Source of the DNA: Campylobacter concisus ATCC 51562
Lineage (GTDB): Bacteria; Campylobacterota; Campylobacteria; Campylobacterales; Campylobacteraceae
DNA length: 64,000 nucleotides
NCBI RefSeq assembly: GCF_000466745.1
Contig: NZ_ANNI01000007.1
Span: 86,755-150,754, forward strand
Direction: 5' to 3'
Positions 55,629-64,000 of the stretch are shown here, one piece after another. The notes beneath the pieces are model-generated. The model was not told where the DNA came from, did no database searches, and saw nothing but the letters and a program-made list of their open reading frames with translations. A program made the position numbers and the translations under genes. Within the stretch, counting starts at the first letter, position 1; every line of letters starts with the position of its first letter.

Positions 55629-56427
55629 TTTGTTTTAACCTTTTATTTGAAATTTTTGCAAAGACGTTAATCTTTGTCCGTGTTTTTGCGGCGATCCTTT
55701 TGATGGCGTTTAAATTTTTAGGACTAAAAGTAAATAAAATTTCATACTCTTCGCCACTACTAAGCTCGATTTTGCTTAGCTTTTTTGTAAAATTAGCACC
55801 CTTTTTGCTAGCCTTTAAAAGCTTAGTAAGATCGGCATTTAGCCCATCTGAGACATCCATAGAGGAGTTTATAAGATGAGCTGCTTTGTAGAAAAATTTA
55901 TCTCTTAAAATAGGCTTTTTAAATCGTGAGTTTTTTGAAATTTGAGCTAGCCTTAGAAGCGAATTTAGCCCCTTTTTGCTACCTCCAAGCTCGCCAGTAA
56001 AAGCCACCAGATCTCCGTATTTTGCATTTTTCCTAAGCACAGCTTTGCCATTTAGCTCGCCAATTACACTAACGCTTATATTTAAAATTTTGCTACTTAT
56101 CGTGTCGCCACCGATTATCCTTACGCCAAACTCCTCGCAAGCTCTATTTATGCCGCCACTTAGCTCTTTGATTTGCTGCGGCGAAAAATTCTTTGGCAAG
56201 CTAAGTCCAAGAAGCGCAAATTTTGGCCTAGCATTCATCACGATCGTATCTGAAAAATTTACGATCATCGCCTTATAGCCGATCTCTTCAAGGCTTAGCC
56301 AGCCATGCTTAAAGTGCGAATTTTCAGCAAAAATATCCTTGCTAAAGACCTGCTTGCCAAGCACAGCCGCATCATCGCCAATATAAGCGTTACCAAAGCA
56401 TTCAATCGTGAAATTTTCTTTATCCAT
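55606..56427 (-). CDS. thiL: Thiamine-monophosphate kinase
   Basis: 273 residues. It phosphorylates thiamine monophosphate to the diphosphate cofactor. The N-terminal YIGDDAAVL and the [22 protein letters not shown] segment carry the Mg-ATP binding Asp residues; [11 protein letters not shown] follows. Shorter than the ~320-residue average because the C-terminal lobe is trimmed. It is coupled to truD downstream. Confidence 0.9.
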   Translation of the reverse strand: MDKENFTIECFGNAYIGDDAAVLGKQVFSKDIFAENSHFKHGWLSLEEIGYKAMIVNFSDTIVMNARPKFALLGLSLPKNFSPQQIKELSGGINRACEEFGVRIIGGDTISSKILNISVSVIGELNGKAVLRKNAKYGDLVAFTGELGGSKKGLNSLLRLAQISKNSRFKKPILRDKFFYKAAHLINSSMDVSDGLNADLTKLLKASKKGANFTKKLSKIELSSGEEYEILFTFSPKNLNAIKRIAAKTRTKINVFAKISNKRLKQNARNHHF

Positions 56428-56433
56428 CGGGCC

Positions 56434-56441
56434 ATTATAAT
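56434..56441. promoter_or_regulatory. Overlapping divergent -10 boxes of thiL and the next gene
   Basis: ATTATAAT reads TATAAT on both strands (56436-56441 plus; 56434-56439 minus). The plus copy is well placed for the gene starting at 56489. The minus copy is only 7 bases from the thiL ATG, so if used it would give a leaderless transcript. Confidence 0.35.
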
Positions 56442-56488
56442 GAAACTCCTTTTAATTTTAGGATAAAATAAGCCAAAAAAGGAGCCAA

Positions 56489-57502
56489 ATGCAAAAAATA
56501 GAAATTTTTAGATTTAATGCAAAAAAGGATATTTTGTCGTATTTTAAACCATATTTTTTAGAAATTTTAGATTACACAAACCTTGAAGAGCTATTTTTGC
56601 ATGTTAAAAAGATTGATCCCTATTTTCAGCCAACAACTGACTTTGTGAAAGTAAATGATGTTGTAGCGAACACTGCTGAACCATTAGAGAATTTATATGA
56701 GAAATTTGTAGGTGAGCTTGTGATTTCGCCACTTGATGAAAAAAGAGCGGTTTTAGATCTTGAGATAAATGATGACGACTTTTGGGAGAAATTTAAGCCA
56801 TTTGAGAAATTTTGCGATCAAGCAGACAAAGAATTTTATGCGAGCTTAAAGTCATATTTTTATGCTGATTTTGTGAGAGATTATGAGCCAAATTTTATAG
56901 GTGCAGCGGCCATCATACTAGCTCATCATCTTTATAAAAAAGAAAAAAATGATGAGATCATGAGGCTTATCAACAATGAAAATGGTATTTTAATAGCTTG
57001 CAAGATTGATGATTTTATCTTTGGCGGAAGCGAAATTTATACCAAAGCGATTAGGTTTTTTAAAGAAATTTTAGGGATAAAAGAGGATGAAACCTCAAAA
57101 AATGAGCTTGAAAAGATAAAGAGTTTGGATAAATTTAAAGAGTTTAAAATAGCCGTAAGCGATAAAATCCCTGTAAATTTAGATAGATTTAGAGCAAATT
57201 TTATAAATCTAAACATCAAATTCCCTTGTGGATTTGAGCTTTTAAAAGTAAACGAAAAGCTTGCATTTGCACTTGCAAGCAAGACCATCTTTAATGCGTT
57301 TGATAGCGGAGCTGATTTTTTACTAGCTAGCAATGATGCTGAGTTTTATATGTTTGATACGCTTTCAAAAAAGCTTGAAAAATTTGCAAACAGAAGTTTG
57401 CAGGATTTTTATATTTTAAGAGTTAGCGAACTGATCGAGCTTGAAAATGGCAAAATTCCAGCAAGCCTAAAGGAGCATACGCTAAAAGTAAATCTAGTCT
57501 AA
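56489..57502 (+). CDS. Conserved Campylobacterota hypothetical protein (DUF5644-like)
   Basis: 337 residues, soluble, with AAGGAG-type site 4 bases before the ATG. It begins with a compact domain (IEIFRFNAKKDILSYFKPYFLEI) and ends with a region (ADFLLASNDAEFYMFDTLSKKLEKFANR) resembling the cysteine-poor relatives of heterodisulfide reductase B-type modules. I think it belongs to DUF5644, but only tentatively. Function unknown; single gene between divergent and convergent neighbours. Confidence 0.55.
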   Translation: MQKIEIFRFNAKKDILSYFKPYFLEILDYTNLEELFLHVKKIDPYFQPTTDFVKVNDVVANTAEPLENLYEKFVGELVISPLDEKRAVLDLEINDDDFWEKFKPFEKFCDQADKEFYASLKSYFYADFVRDYEPNFIGAAAIILAHHLYKKEKNDEIMRLINNENGILIACKIDDFIFGGSEIYTKAIRFFKEILGIKEDETSKNELEKIKSLDKFKEFKIAVSDKIPVNLDRFRANFINLNIKFPCGFELLKVNEKLAFALASKTIFNAFDSGADFLLASNDAEFYMFDTLSKKLEKFANRSLQDFYILRVSELIELENGKIPASLKEHTLKVNLV

Positions 57503-57509
57503 AACTAGA
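57493..57509 (+). terminator. Weak terminator between convergent genes
   Basis: TCTAGT (57493-57498) and ACTAGA (57504-57509) form a 6 bp stem at the end of the 337-residue gene, followed by a TTTaTTTTT run. Confidence 0.4.
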
Positions 57510-57513
57510 GAAT

Positions 57514-57954
57514 TTATTTTTGCAAAGTTGCATTTTGCTCACTTAAGGCTTCTTCTTTTTCGTCTTCTTGCCTTATCTCATCGTACCTTGCTTTGGCATT
57601 TTCATAAACACCAGCTGGTAGGCTTATGTTTAAATCATCCCTTAAGCTCATCACATCATCACAAGCATTTTGGTAGCCAAGGTCGCAGCTTTTCATATAA
57701 TAACTCACGCCAAGCTCGATATTTGAGTGCTTTTTTAGATCACTATCCATTTGCTCATTTATCTCTTCATTTACAAACATATCGCCCAAAGCCTCGCATG
57801 AAAGCACATCTTTTTGCTCACAACCATCATAAAAAATTTCATACGCAGTTGCGTAATCTCCGGCATTTAGCGCCTCAATGCCTCTGTCATAATCATCGAT
57901 GTCAAAGCTAAATGCTAAATTTAAAGCTAGGATTAAAAAAACTATCTTTTTCAT
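57514..57954 (-). CDS. Secreted Sel1-repeat-like protein
   Basis: 146 residues with a signal peptide (about 1-16, ending AFS). ALNAGDYATAYEIFYDGCEQKDVLSCEALGDMF and GVSYYMKSCDLGYQNACDDV are Sel1-like repeats with paired cysteines, as in Helicobacter cysteine-rich (Hcp) proteins. Probably a periplasmic binding or scaffold protein. It is coupled to murF by a 4-base overlap. Confidence 0.75.
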   Translation of the reverse strand: MKKIVFLILALNLAFSFDIDDYDRGIEALNAGDYATAYEIFYDGCEQKDVLSCEALGDMFVNEEINEQMDSDLKKHSNIELGVSYYMKSCDLGYQNACDDVMSLRDDLNISLPAGVYENAKARYDEIRQEDEKEEALSEQNATLQK

Positions 57955-59375
57955 ATAAAGCTCGGTGCGTCGTTTGAAAATAGTATAAGATCGCCAGCAC
58001 GCGTATTTTGAGCTAGAATTTCTTGCATTTTATTTTTATCCTTTAAGATGATGATCTTTGGCTTTACGATGTGCTTTAGTAAAACTTCAGCATTTAGTGA
58101 GCTTGTAATGATGACAAGATCGAAAATTTCATTTATCACCTTAGCTAAATTTGCATTTTGCTCTGCATCGCTCTCAACGATACCAGGTGTTAGCAGTACT
58201 TTTCTGCCAGCATAGGTGCTTACTAGCTCGTAGCTTGCGCTCATACCTGAGAAATTTCCATTAAAACTATCATCGATTATCAGCTTGCCGCCAGCCTCGA
58301 TCTTGCTTAGGCGGTGCTCTACGTTTTTCATCTTAGATAGCGCTCTATCTACCGCCTCATCGCTCATTTTTAGGTATCTTGCCACCTTGATGCAAACGGC
58401 TAAATTTGTAGCGTTAAATTTGCCAAGTAGCGGCGAAGCGTAGTTTTTGCCATCAAGCATAAACGAAATTCCATCTAAATTTGCATTTATATCTTTTAAA
58501 CTCTCATCATAAATTTCTAAATTTTGGCTTGGCTCTTTTTTTGTCGAGCTATGTAAAAATACCATTTGTAAACGAGCGCTTTGAAGTGCTTCTAGCTTGG
58601 TGGCTCGGATATTATCAAGCGTTTTAAAATACTCAATGTGTTGCGCGCCGATCTCGCCTACGATTACTATTTGCGGATTTAGAAATTTAGTGATCTCTAG
58701 GATGTCGCCCTTTAGCCTAGCGCCTGCTTCTGCGATGTAAATTTGCGTTTGCTCGCTTAAATTTTCATTGATATCTTTGATGATGCCAGCCATTGTATTT
58801 ACGCTGCGAGGTGTTTTGTAGCAGACAAAGCTATCTTTTAAAATTTCAAATAAGAAATTTTTGATACTAGTTTTGCCGTAGCTTGCTGTGATCAAGATGA
58901 TTTTTAGATCTTTGTTTGCGCCAAGTTTTTTAAGCGCCTTGTTTTTAAAGCCTTGAAATTTAATCTTTTCTAAAATTTCACTAAAAAATAGGCTCACAAC
59001 CAAGACAAAAAGTGGCATCGGAGCCAAAAATGCATTGTGAATGATGAAATTTAGAGCGTAGTTTAGAATAATAGCGCAAGTAAGGATCACAAAAAAGTGC
59101 TTGATCCTGCCAGTAATTACTAACTTTTTATCAAGTTTTTTGTGCCAAAGATAAAGAGCTGGCAAAAGCGCAAAGTAAAAATAGATAAAAAACCACTTGC
59201 CAGTCGTGTAAAAAAGCACCAACGGTACAATAAAGAAAAAGACGTGCCAAGCAGGCTTTGTGAAGTGAAAAAGTACGCGCTCAGGCCTATATGAAAACCA
59301 CTGAAAGCAAGTGATCACATAAAAAGCGAGCGCAAAGATAAATAAAACTGTGCTTATGCTTAAAAATATATTCAT
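57951..59375 (-). CDS. murF: UDP-MurNAc-tripeptide--D-Ala-D-Ala ligase MurF with membrane N-terminus
   Basis: 474 residues. MurF adds D-Ala-D-Ala to the cell-wall precursor. The ligase part has the ATP motif ITASYGKTSIKNFL, the DSFNGNFSGMSASYEL segment and EHRLSKIEAGG. Unlike E. coli MurF, the N-terminal ~135 residues hold about four membrane helices, a layout seen in Campylobacterota; it would fix the enzyme at the membrane. The usual N-terminal UDP-binding domain seems reduced. Partner ddl lies three genes upstream. Confidence 0.88.
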   Translation of the reverse strand: MNIFLSISTVLFIFALAFYVITCFQWFSYRPERVLFHFTKPAWHVFFFIVPLVLFYTTGKWFFIYFYFALLPALYLWHKKLDKKLVITGRIKHFFVILTCAIILNYALNFIIHNAFLAPMPLFVLVVSLFFSEILEKIKFQGFKNKALKKLGANKDLKIILITASYGKTSIKNFLFEILKDSFVCYKTPRSVNTMAGIIKDINENLSEQTQIYIAEAGARLKGDILEITKFLNPQIVIVGEIGAQHIEYFKTLDNIRATKLEALQSARLQMVFLHSSTKKEPSQNLEIYDESLKDINANLDGISFMLDGKNYASPLLGKFNATNLAVCIKVARYLKMSDEAVDRALSKMKNVEHRLSKIEAGGKLIIDDSFNGNFSGMSASYELVSTYAGRKVLLTPGIVESDAEQNANLAKVINEIFDLVIITSSLNAEVLLKHIVKPKIIILKDKNKMQEILAQNTRAGDLILFSNDAPSFI

Positions 59376-60157
59376 CTTATCTCCTCGATCCCGCTCTCAT
59401 CGTCATCTATCACGACATTTTTAGCCTCATTTAGCTCAAATTTTAGCCCTTTTTCTATCTCGTCACTTATGAATTTAGCGTGAAGTAAAAAGAAAAAATG
59501 ATCACCATTAAGTGGGAAAAATGAGCTATTTTTTATGAGCTTATGTATGCTCTCTCCGCTTGTTATAGGCGTTGCCTTGTCATTTTCGCCCCAGAATATC
59601 AAAGCCTTGCCACCAAAGCTAGCAAAATGCTTTGTAAAATCCTCATCAACTACGTTTTTTAGGGTCTCATACATCACTCTATTCATACCGCTTACATCTT
59701 TTGTGGCAAAGAATTTATAAAATTTTCCAAATCCAAAAAGCTTAAAAATTTTAAAAATAGCGATCTTTGTGCGCACGATAAATGGCTTTTTGACAACTAT
59801 GCCAGCTGAGCTTAAAAGCACAAGATATGGCGGTTTTAGAAGCGTTGCGACCTTGCCACCAAAGCTATGACCTACGATGATATCTGGCTTTATGCCAAGC
59901 TCATCGCAGAAATTTTCAACAATTTTTGCATAATCGCTTGTTTTTAAAGGATCAGTAATTGAGCTTTTACCAAAGCCTGGCATATCGATATAAACGTGGC
60001 ACAGTTCGCTCAAATATGAGCCAAATGCCTTTTTCATTATCTCTTTATTAGCGCCCCAGCCGTGCAAGAAAAGCACTATTTTTTTGCATTTTGGATTTAC
60101 TACTTCGTAGCTGATCTCATACTCATCTGAGCCGTATTTTACCGCCCTACTCGCCAT
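59372..60157 (-). CDS. Alpha/beta hydrolase
   Basis: 261 residues from ATG 60157; an in-frame ATG at 60193 would overlap the antitoxin gene by 47 bases and is less likely. Oxyanion motif LFLHGWGANK, nucleophile elbow VGHSFGGKV with Ser, and GDHFFFL with the catalytic His near the end. Substrate unknown. It lies between murF (4-base overlap) and the Phd gene, an order kept in other Campylobacter genomes. Confidence 0.85.
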   Translation of the reverse strand: MASRAVKYGSDEYEISYEVVNPKCKKIVLFLHGWGANKEIMKKAFGSYLSELCHVYIDMPGFGKSSITDPLKTSDYAKIVENFCDELGIKPDIIVGHSFGGKVATLLKPPYLVLLSSAGIVVKKPFIVRTKIAIFKIFKLFGFGKFYKFFATKDVSGMNRVMYETLKNVVDEDFTKHFASFGGKALIFWGENDKATPITSGESIHKLIKNSSFFPLNGDHFFFLLHAKFISDEIEKGLKFELNEAKNVVIDDDESGIEEIR

Positions 60158-60377
60158 CGTTCTCTCTTTTTTTCGCAGTATAAATGCTCTCAAGCACGCT
60201 CACTGCCTCGCAAAGGCGCTCATATTCTTCCATATTCAAAAGCACTGCTTCAAATTTATTATTTTTAACAATGACCGCTCTTTTTAATTCATTAGCTCCC
60301 ACACGAGAGAGCACTGAACTAAAATTTCTAACCACTTCAGTTGCTGTATAAATTTCATCTTTTGTAAAAGTTACCAT
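60147..60377 (-). CDS. Phd/YefM-family antitoxin without adjacent toxin
   Basis: 76 residues. TATEVVRNFSSVLSRVGANELKRAVIVKNNKFEAVLLNMEEYERL fits the Phd/YefM DNA-binding antitoxin fold. No Doc- or YoeB-like toxin gene follows; the next genes are an alpha/beta hydrolase and murF. It may be a domesticated repressor of the cell-wall cluster. Palindromes upstream could be its operator. The start overlaps no other gene; its end overlaps the hydrolase start by about 11 bases. Confidence 0.8.
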   Translation of the reverse strand: MVTFTKDEIYTATEVVRNFSSVLSRVGANELKRAVIVKNNKFEAVLLNMEEYERLCEAVSVLESIYTAKKRENDGE

Positions 60378-60390
60378 TGTTGCTCTTTGT

Positions 60391-60408
60391 GTAAAATTTT
60401 ACGTAAAA
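60391..60408 (-). promoter_or_regulatory. Overlapping palindromes upstream of the Phd gene
   Basis: GTAAAATTTTAC (60391-60402) and TTTTACGTAAAA (60397-60408) are two perfect 12 bp palindromes sharing TTTTAC, 14 bases upstream of the antitoxin ATG. Phd-type proteins bind such repeats to repress their own gene; binding here is inferred. Confidence 0.5.
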
Positions 60409-60441
60409 TATCACAAACTACTTTATAATCTACTAAATGGC

Positions 60442-61482
60442 CTAAATTTTTCCGCGACCTTTTACTGAAGTGATCGAGTTTATAAAGCTATAATCGATCT
60501 TTATATTACGCTCTCTTGGAAGTGAGTTTGCAAGAGCATTTAAAGTGCTCTCAAAATCCTCAAATAGATAGTTTGCAAGGCTTCCTGGATTTGGATTTAT
60601 CTCATTTAGATAGACCTCATCATCTATCACAAAGAAGTCGCATCTAATGATCGCTCCGTCAAATCCACAATCATAAATTTTTGAAAAGTTAAATTTAAGC
60701 TTTTGTTTTAGCTCCTCAGAAATTTCAGCCTCTTTTACCTTGTTTTCATTTGAAAAGCTAAGATACTTTTGCTCGTAGTCAAGAAATTCTTTCTTTTTTG
60801 GCTCTTCGATGATAGAAAATTTTATCTTTCCATCTATCTTACAGCCTGCGAGGTTATACTCTTTTACTCCCTTTATAAAAGGCTCGACAAGTACATCCTT
60901 ATCAAACTCAAATGCCACGTCTTTTGCATAAGCTAGCTCACTGGCGTCATGCACTATGTTTACACCGATGCTGCTTCCAAGTCTTGCTGGCTTTAAGATA
61001 ATAGGATAGTGAAATTTTGGCTGGCTCTCACGAGTTAGCATCTCATAGTCAAGCGCCTTTACGCTAGCTTTTTGCGCTAGAAATTTAGTAAGCTCTTTGT
61101 TGTAGCTAAGCGCACTTACTTCAAGCCTTGGACCTATATATTTTATGCCGTAAAAGTCAAAAAGTGCCGCTATCTTGCCATCTTCGCCGTCCATGCCGTG
61201 GATCAAATTTATAATGACATCGCACTCTACTTTTTTATCGCCAAAAAGAGAGTGTATGAAAAATCCACCTTTAGATAAAATGAGCCTTTTTGAATTTTTG
61301 TATTTGCCAGAGCTAAAGAAATTTGCTCTCATATCTTTTTGCTCGATAAGATAAAAATCTCTATTTGCGTCACAAAATATAAATTTTAGCTCTTGTTTTA
61401 GGACATTTTTTAAAACTATCGCACTAACTATGCTTATCTCATGTTCATAGCTCTTTGCTCCAAATATCACACCTAAATTCAT
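60442..61482 (-). CDS. ddl: D-alanine--D-alanine ligase
   Basis: 346 residues. It makes D-Ala-D-Ala for MurF. ATP-grasp fold with the N-terminal [32 protein letters not shown], the metal-binding end [15 protein letters not shown]. It lies 11 bases after ruvA. Complete. Confidence 0.94.
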   Translation of the reverse strand: MNLGVIFGAKSYEHEISIVSAIVLKNVLKQELKFIFCDANRDFYLIEQKDMRANFFSSGKYKNSKRLILSKGGFFIHSLFGDKKVECDVIINLIHGMDGEDGKIAALFDFYGIKYIGPRLEVSALSYNKELTKFLAQKASVKALDYEMLTRESQPKFHYPIILKPARLGSSIGVNIVHDASELAYAKDVAFEFDKDVLVEPFIKGVKEYNLAGCKIDGKIKFSIIEEPKKKEFLDYEQKYLSFSNENKVKEAEISEELKQKLKFNFSKIYDCGFDGAIIRCDFFVIDDEVYLNEINPNPGSLANYLFEDFESTLNALANSLPRERNIKIDYSFINSITSVKGRGKI

Positions 61483-61493
61483 CTTTTTAATCC

Positions 61494-62051
61494 TTATCCT
61501 AATTTCTTTAATGCTTCTTTTATAAGATCACTCGTATTTTCACTCTTGCACTCAGGCAAAATTTTCACTATCTTCTCACGTTTAAAGCCAAGCGCCTCAA
61601 GTGCCAAAAGCGCTTCGTTTTGGTAGCTTGGCACGCTCTCATCACTTATAAGTTTTGCATCACTTAGCTCAGCTATGATGCGTCTAGCAGTCTTTGGTCC
61701 GATACCTGGCACGCTTTTAAAAGTATCCGCATCTCCGCTTATTATGGCATTTGTAAATGCTTGTGAGCTTAGACTTGAACAAACTGCCATAGCCGTGCTA
61801 GCTCCGATACCATTTAATTTAATAAGCATTTCAAACATCTTTTGCTCATTTGCATCCAAAAAGCCATAGAGTAAATTTGCGTCCTCTCTTATGATCTGTG
61901 TTATGGCAAGCTCGACTTTTTCGCCCTTGCTAAGCTTGGCTGAGCAAAAAAGCGAGATGAAAATCCCATAGCTTACGCCGCTATTTGTTTTAAGTATCAC
62001 AAATGCGGGATCTTTTCTGCTGACGATACCTTCGATCGCTTTTATCATCAT
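61494..62051 (-). CDS. ruvA: Holliday junction branch migration protein RuvA
   Basis: 185 residues; start at 62051 or the next ATG 62048. The OB-fold N-terminus is followed by two helix-hairpin-helix motifs, [16 protein letters not shown] and [16 protein letters not shown], and a C-terminal UBA-like domain that contacts RuvB. ruvB is not in the window. Confidence 0.94.
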   Translation of the reverse strand: MMIKAIEGIVSRKDPAFVILKTNSGVSYGIFISLFCSAKLSKGEKVELAITQIIREDANLLYGFLDANEQKMFEMLIKLNGIGASTAMAVCSSLSSQAFTNAIISGDADTFKSVPGIGPKTARRIIAELSDAKLISDESVPSYQNEALLALEALGFKREKIVKILPECKSENTSDLIKEALKKLG

Positions 62052-62065
62052 TTAACCTTTTATTC

Positions 62066-63979
62066 TTAAAAATTTGTATCTGTGTAGTCTTCTAATTTAT
62101 TTGACTTTTTGATCTTATACTCAGCCTCATCGCCATCGCCGATCTTCTCCAAAGTAATGGCATGAGCGGTCTCATTTTGCTTTGAGATATAAGTGACATT
62201 TTGTGGAGGATCAACGATAACAAATCTAATCTCATTTAGTTCAACCCAGTTGCCTCTATTTATCACCTTTGCAGAAAATATTCCATTTTGCATGATCTCA
62301 AGCTCATCTTTTAGAGTAGCTAGCAACTCTTTTTTATCCTTAAAAATTTTTAGCAAAGTGTTGTATTCATTGACTAAACCTTGATACTCTTTTAGCTTTT
62401 TCATAAAGGTAACTGGCGGTATCACTTTAGCTTTTGAGAGCTCTTCTACCTTTGCTTTTATGGTATAAATCGAGTCTTTATTTTCATTTATGACATTTTT
62501 CTTTGTTTCAATATTTTTTAGAAGTGAGGCAAGCTCTGCTTTTGTATTTTCGATCTTATTTAATTGCTCTTGCGTAGCCTCAGCACTCTCAGGCATTTTA
62601 CTGGTATCGATTATAAATTTATTGTCAGTGCCTCTTAGATATCTTACGTCTATTAAGTGTGAAGCTGTGATAGTGCAGTTTGAGCCAAGCGTATTTATTT
62701 GGATATTTTGAGCGGTTATAGAGCCACCAACGACGCTATTTATCTTAACTCTTTTTGCTACGACATTTCCGCCTTCTAGCCTATCTATCTCGACATTTTC
62801 AGCTTCAACCTTACCGATATGGATAGAAATTTTTGCATTCTTTGCATAAATTTTAGCCTTTTGGTGTGTTTGACCGCCGATTATTACTTCATTTGCTTTA
62901 ACCATCGCATTTGCACCGACGTTTCCTCTTACCTCGATCTCGTCAGCTTCCACGATGATGCCAGTACCGATGGCGTCTTTTATAGTATCAGTTTCCCTAA
63001 CCACCAAAGTCACATTTGTATCAGTGCCTGCTTGAATAGAGCCAGTTGTTTTAAAATTTGCTTCATTTATCTCTATACGCTCTTCAATGTCAAATGAGCC
63101 ATTCTTCTCAACTACATATCCTGATTTTTTAGCGATATATATTATGCTATCGTCATTTTCTACTCTCTCTATATTTTCGCTTATACTTATCTCTTTGCCA
63201 GTATCTTCTTTTGGCTTTTCTACTGCTAATAATTTGCCTCTCGCATCACGGCCATTTTGCCCTTCGTGAGACTTTTTCTCTTCCATTATCACTTCATCTT
63301 GTGCCACGCCAAAAACAAAACCTCTATCAGCGTAATCAACCTTATCTTCCTCTTTTATCGCATCAAGTTTATCTTTGTAGTAGTAAAGTATCTTTGCATC
63401 GGTAGCTTTTTTTGGATTTATACCTTGTGTTATGTTTAGTATGTAGTCTTTATCAAGTTCGCCCTTTACATGCACAACTGAGGCTATTTGTTTTAACTCA
63501 TCTTTTAGTTTGCCGATCCTTATACCTATTAAAATTTGAGCTTTCATAAGCTGTTTGGCGATATATTCAAAAAGCTTATCTTCGTAATGATGTTCGTATT
63601 CACAATCTTTTGTGGCTTTTACCTTTGCGACTACTTTTGTAACTGTTGAATTTACACCGATTTCTATCTTTGGAAGCTTTGGCACAGCATTTAGCCTAAC
63701 ATCAAAAAATTCCACGTCATAGACCTGCTCGATCTCTAGTGTCTCGTCAAGATAAAAAGCATTATCATCAAAAAAGTCTAAATTTTCTTCAGGGACAAAA
63801 ACTGGCTCTTCATTATCTTTATTTTTATAATAAGTTAAAATATCTAAAATTTTAAAATCTATAAATTCTACCGGTACGCTGTATTGTTTGCTTAGTTCTT
63901 TAAGCGATATATAAGGCGTTGAAGTTTGAATTTGCGTTGGCGGTAAAAATCTCTCGTTTTCTTGCACGTTCTCGCTCAA
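62066..63979 (-). CDS. FapA (flagellar assembly protein A, DUF342) family protein
   Basis: 637 residues, TTG start at 63979: upstream in frame there is only an ATT codon before a stop, and GGA precedes the TTG by about 7 bases. A DUF342 beta-helical core (about 280-450: GTGIIVEADEIEVRGNVGANAMVKANEVIIGG) is followed by a coiled coil (about 470-560). FapA proteins are linked to flagellar or cell-pole functions. The 5' leader is cut by the window end, so its promoter is not visible. Confidence 0.8.
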   Translation of the reverse strand: MSENVQENERFLPPTQIQTSTPYISLKELSKQYSVPVEFIDFKILDILTYYKNKDNEEPVFVPEENLDFFDDNAFYLDETLEIEQVYDVEFFDVRLNAVPKLPKIEIGVNSTVTKVVAKVKATKDCEYEHHYEDKLFEYIAKQLMKAQILIGIRIGKLKDELKQIASVVHVKGELDKDYILNITQGINPKKATDAKILYYYKDKLDAIKEEDKVDYADRGFVFGVAQDEVIMEEKKSHEGQNGRDARGKLLAVEKPKEDTGKEISISENIERVENDDSIIYIAKKSGYVVEKNGSFDIEERIEINEANFKTTGSIQAGTDTNVTLVVRETDTIKDAIGTGIIVEADEIEVRGNVGANAMVKANEVIIGGQTHQKAKIYAKNAKISIHIGKVEAENVEIDRLEGGNVVAKRVKINSVVGGSITAQNIQINTLGSNCTITASHLIDVRYLRGTDNKFIIDTSKMPESAEATQEQLNKIENTKAELASLLKNIETKKNVINENKDSIYTIKAKVEELSKAKVIPPVTFMKKLKEYQGLVNEYNTLLKIFKDKKELLATLKDELEIMQNGIFSAKVINRGNWVELNEIRFVIVDPPQNVTYISKQNETAHAITLEKIGDGDEAEYKIKKSNKLEDYTDTNF

Positions 63980-64000
63980 AATTGATCCATTTCACATAAA

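Overview
The window reads as chromosomal DNA of a Campylobacter, probably of the C. concisus / C. curvus type. AT content is high, genes are tightly packed with many 1-4 base overlaps, and the gene neighbourhoods are typical of the genus: hydABCDE-hypF, hypBCDEA, flgI-flgJ-flgM-flgN-flgK, flaG-fliD-fliS, truD-thiL, and murF-ddl-ruvA-fapA. The species name is inference only; no rRNA gene is present to support it. No tRNA gene, insertion sequence or CRISPR array was seen.

Layout. 1-2198 (+) is the 3' part of a large AsmA/YhdP-like envelope protein gene. 2424-16661 (all -) is a nickel-iron uptake hydrogenase locus, in transcription order hydA-hydB-hydC-hydD-hydE-hypF-nikR, a truncated nhaA remnant, a DUF2157/GDYXXLXY membrane gene pair, then hypB-hypC-hypD-hypE-hypA. 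It encodes the periplasm-facing enzyme, its cytochrome b anchor, the maturation protease, the CN/CO ligand and nickel insertion machinery and a nickel-responsive repressor. 17008-20349 holds flgH (-) and the acetate pathway genes pta-ackA (+). 20475-33004 (-) holds lpxD-ilvH-ilvB and then a long run of mnmH, a HIT protein, trpC, a TPR protein, a cysteine-cluster protein, a methyltransferase, a coiled-coil envelope protein, a flavoprotein reductase and a class II DAHP synthase gene. 33150-38527 (+) has two tandem EamA/RarD permease genes, a small membrane protein gene and a two-gene DUF262 cassette resembling GmrSD-type anti-phage enzymes. 38598-45173 (-) has nagZ, gpsA, gatB, atpB, a TauE-family permease gene, sodC and a TIGR02757 gene. 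45170-52955 is mostly flagellar, with recognisable sigma54 and sigma28 promoters. 52976-53296 (-) is the RNase P RNA gene. 53436-64000 holds peptidase E, a long fold-back DNA element, truD-thiL, a Campylobacter-type hypothetical gene, and the cell-wall cluster murF / hydrolase / orphan Phd antitoxin / ddl / ruvA / FapA.

Points most worth a second look are: the paired DUF262 genes at 35451-38527; the second RarD gene, whose first helix is out of frame by one base in a run of five A; a 169-base near-complete fold-back at 54324-54492; the nhaA remnant inside the hydrogenase cluster; palindromes in front of nikR and of the orphan Phd gene; and the sequence relationship of hydE to hypF.
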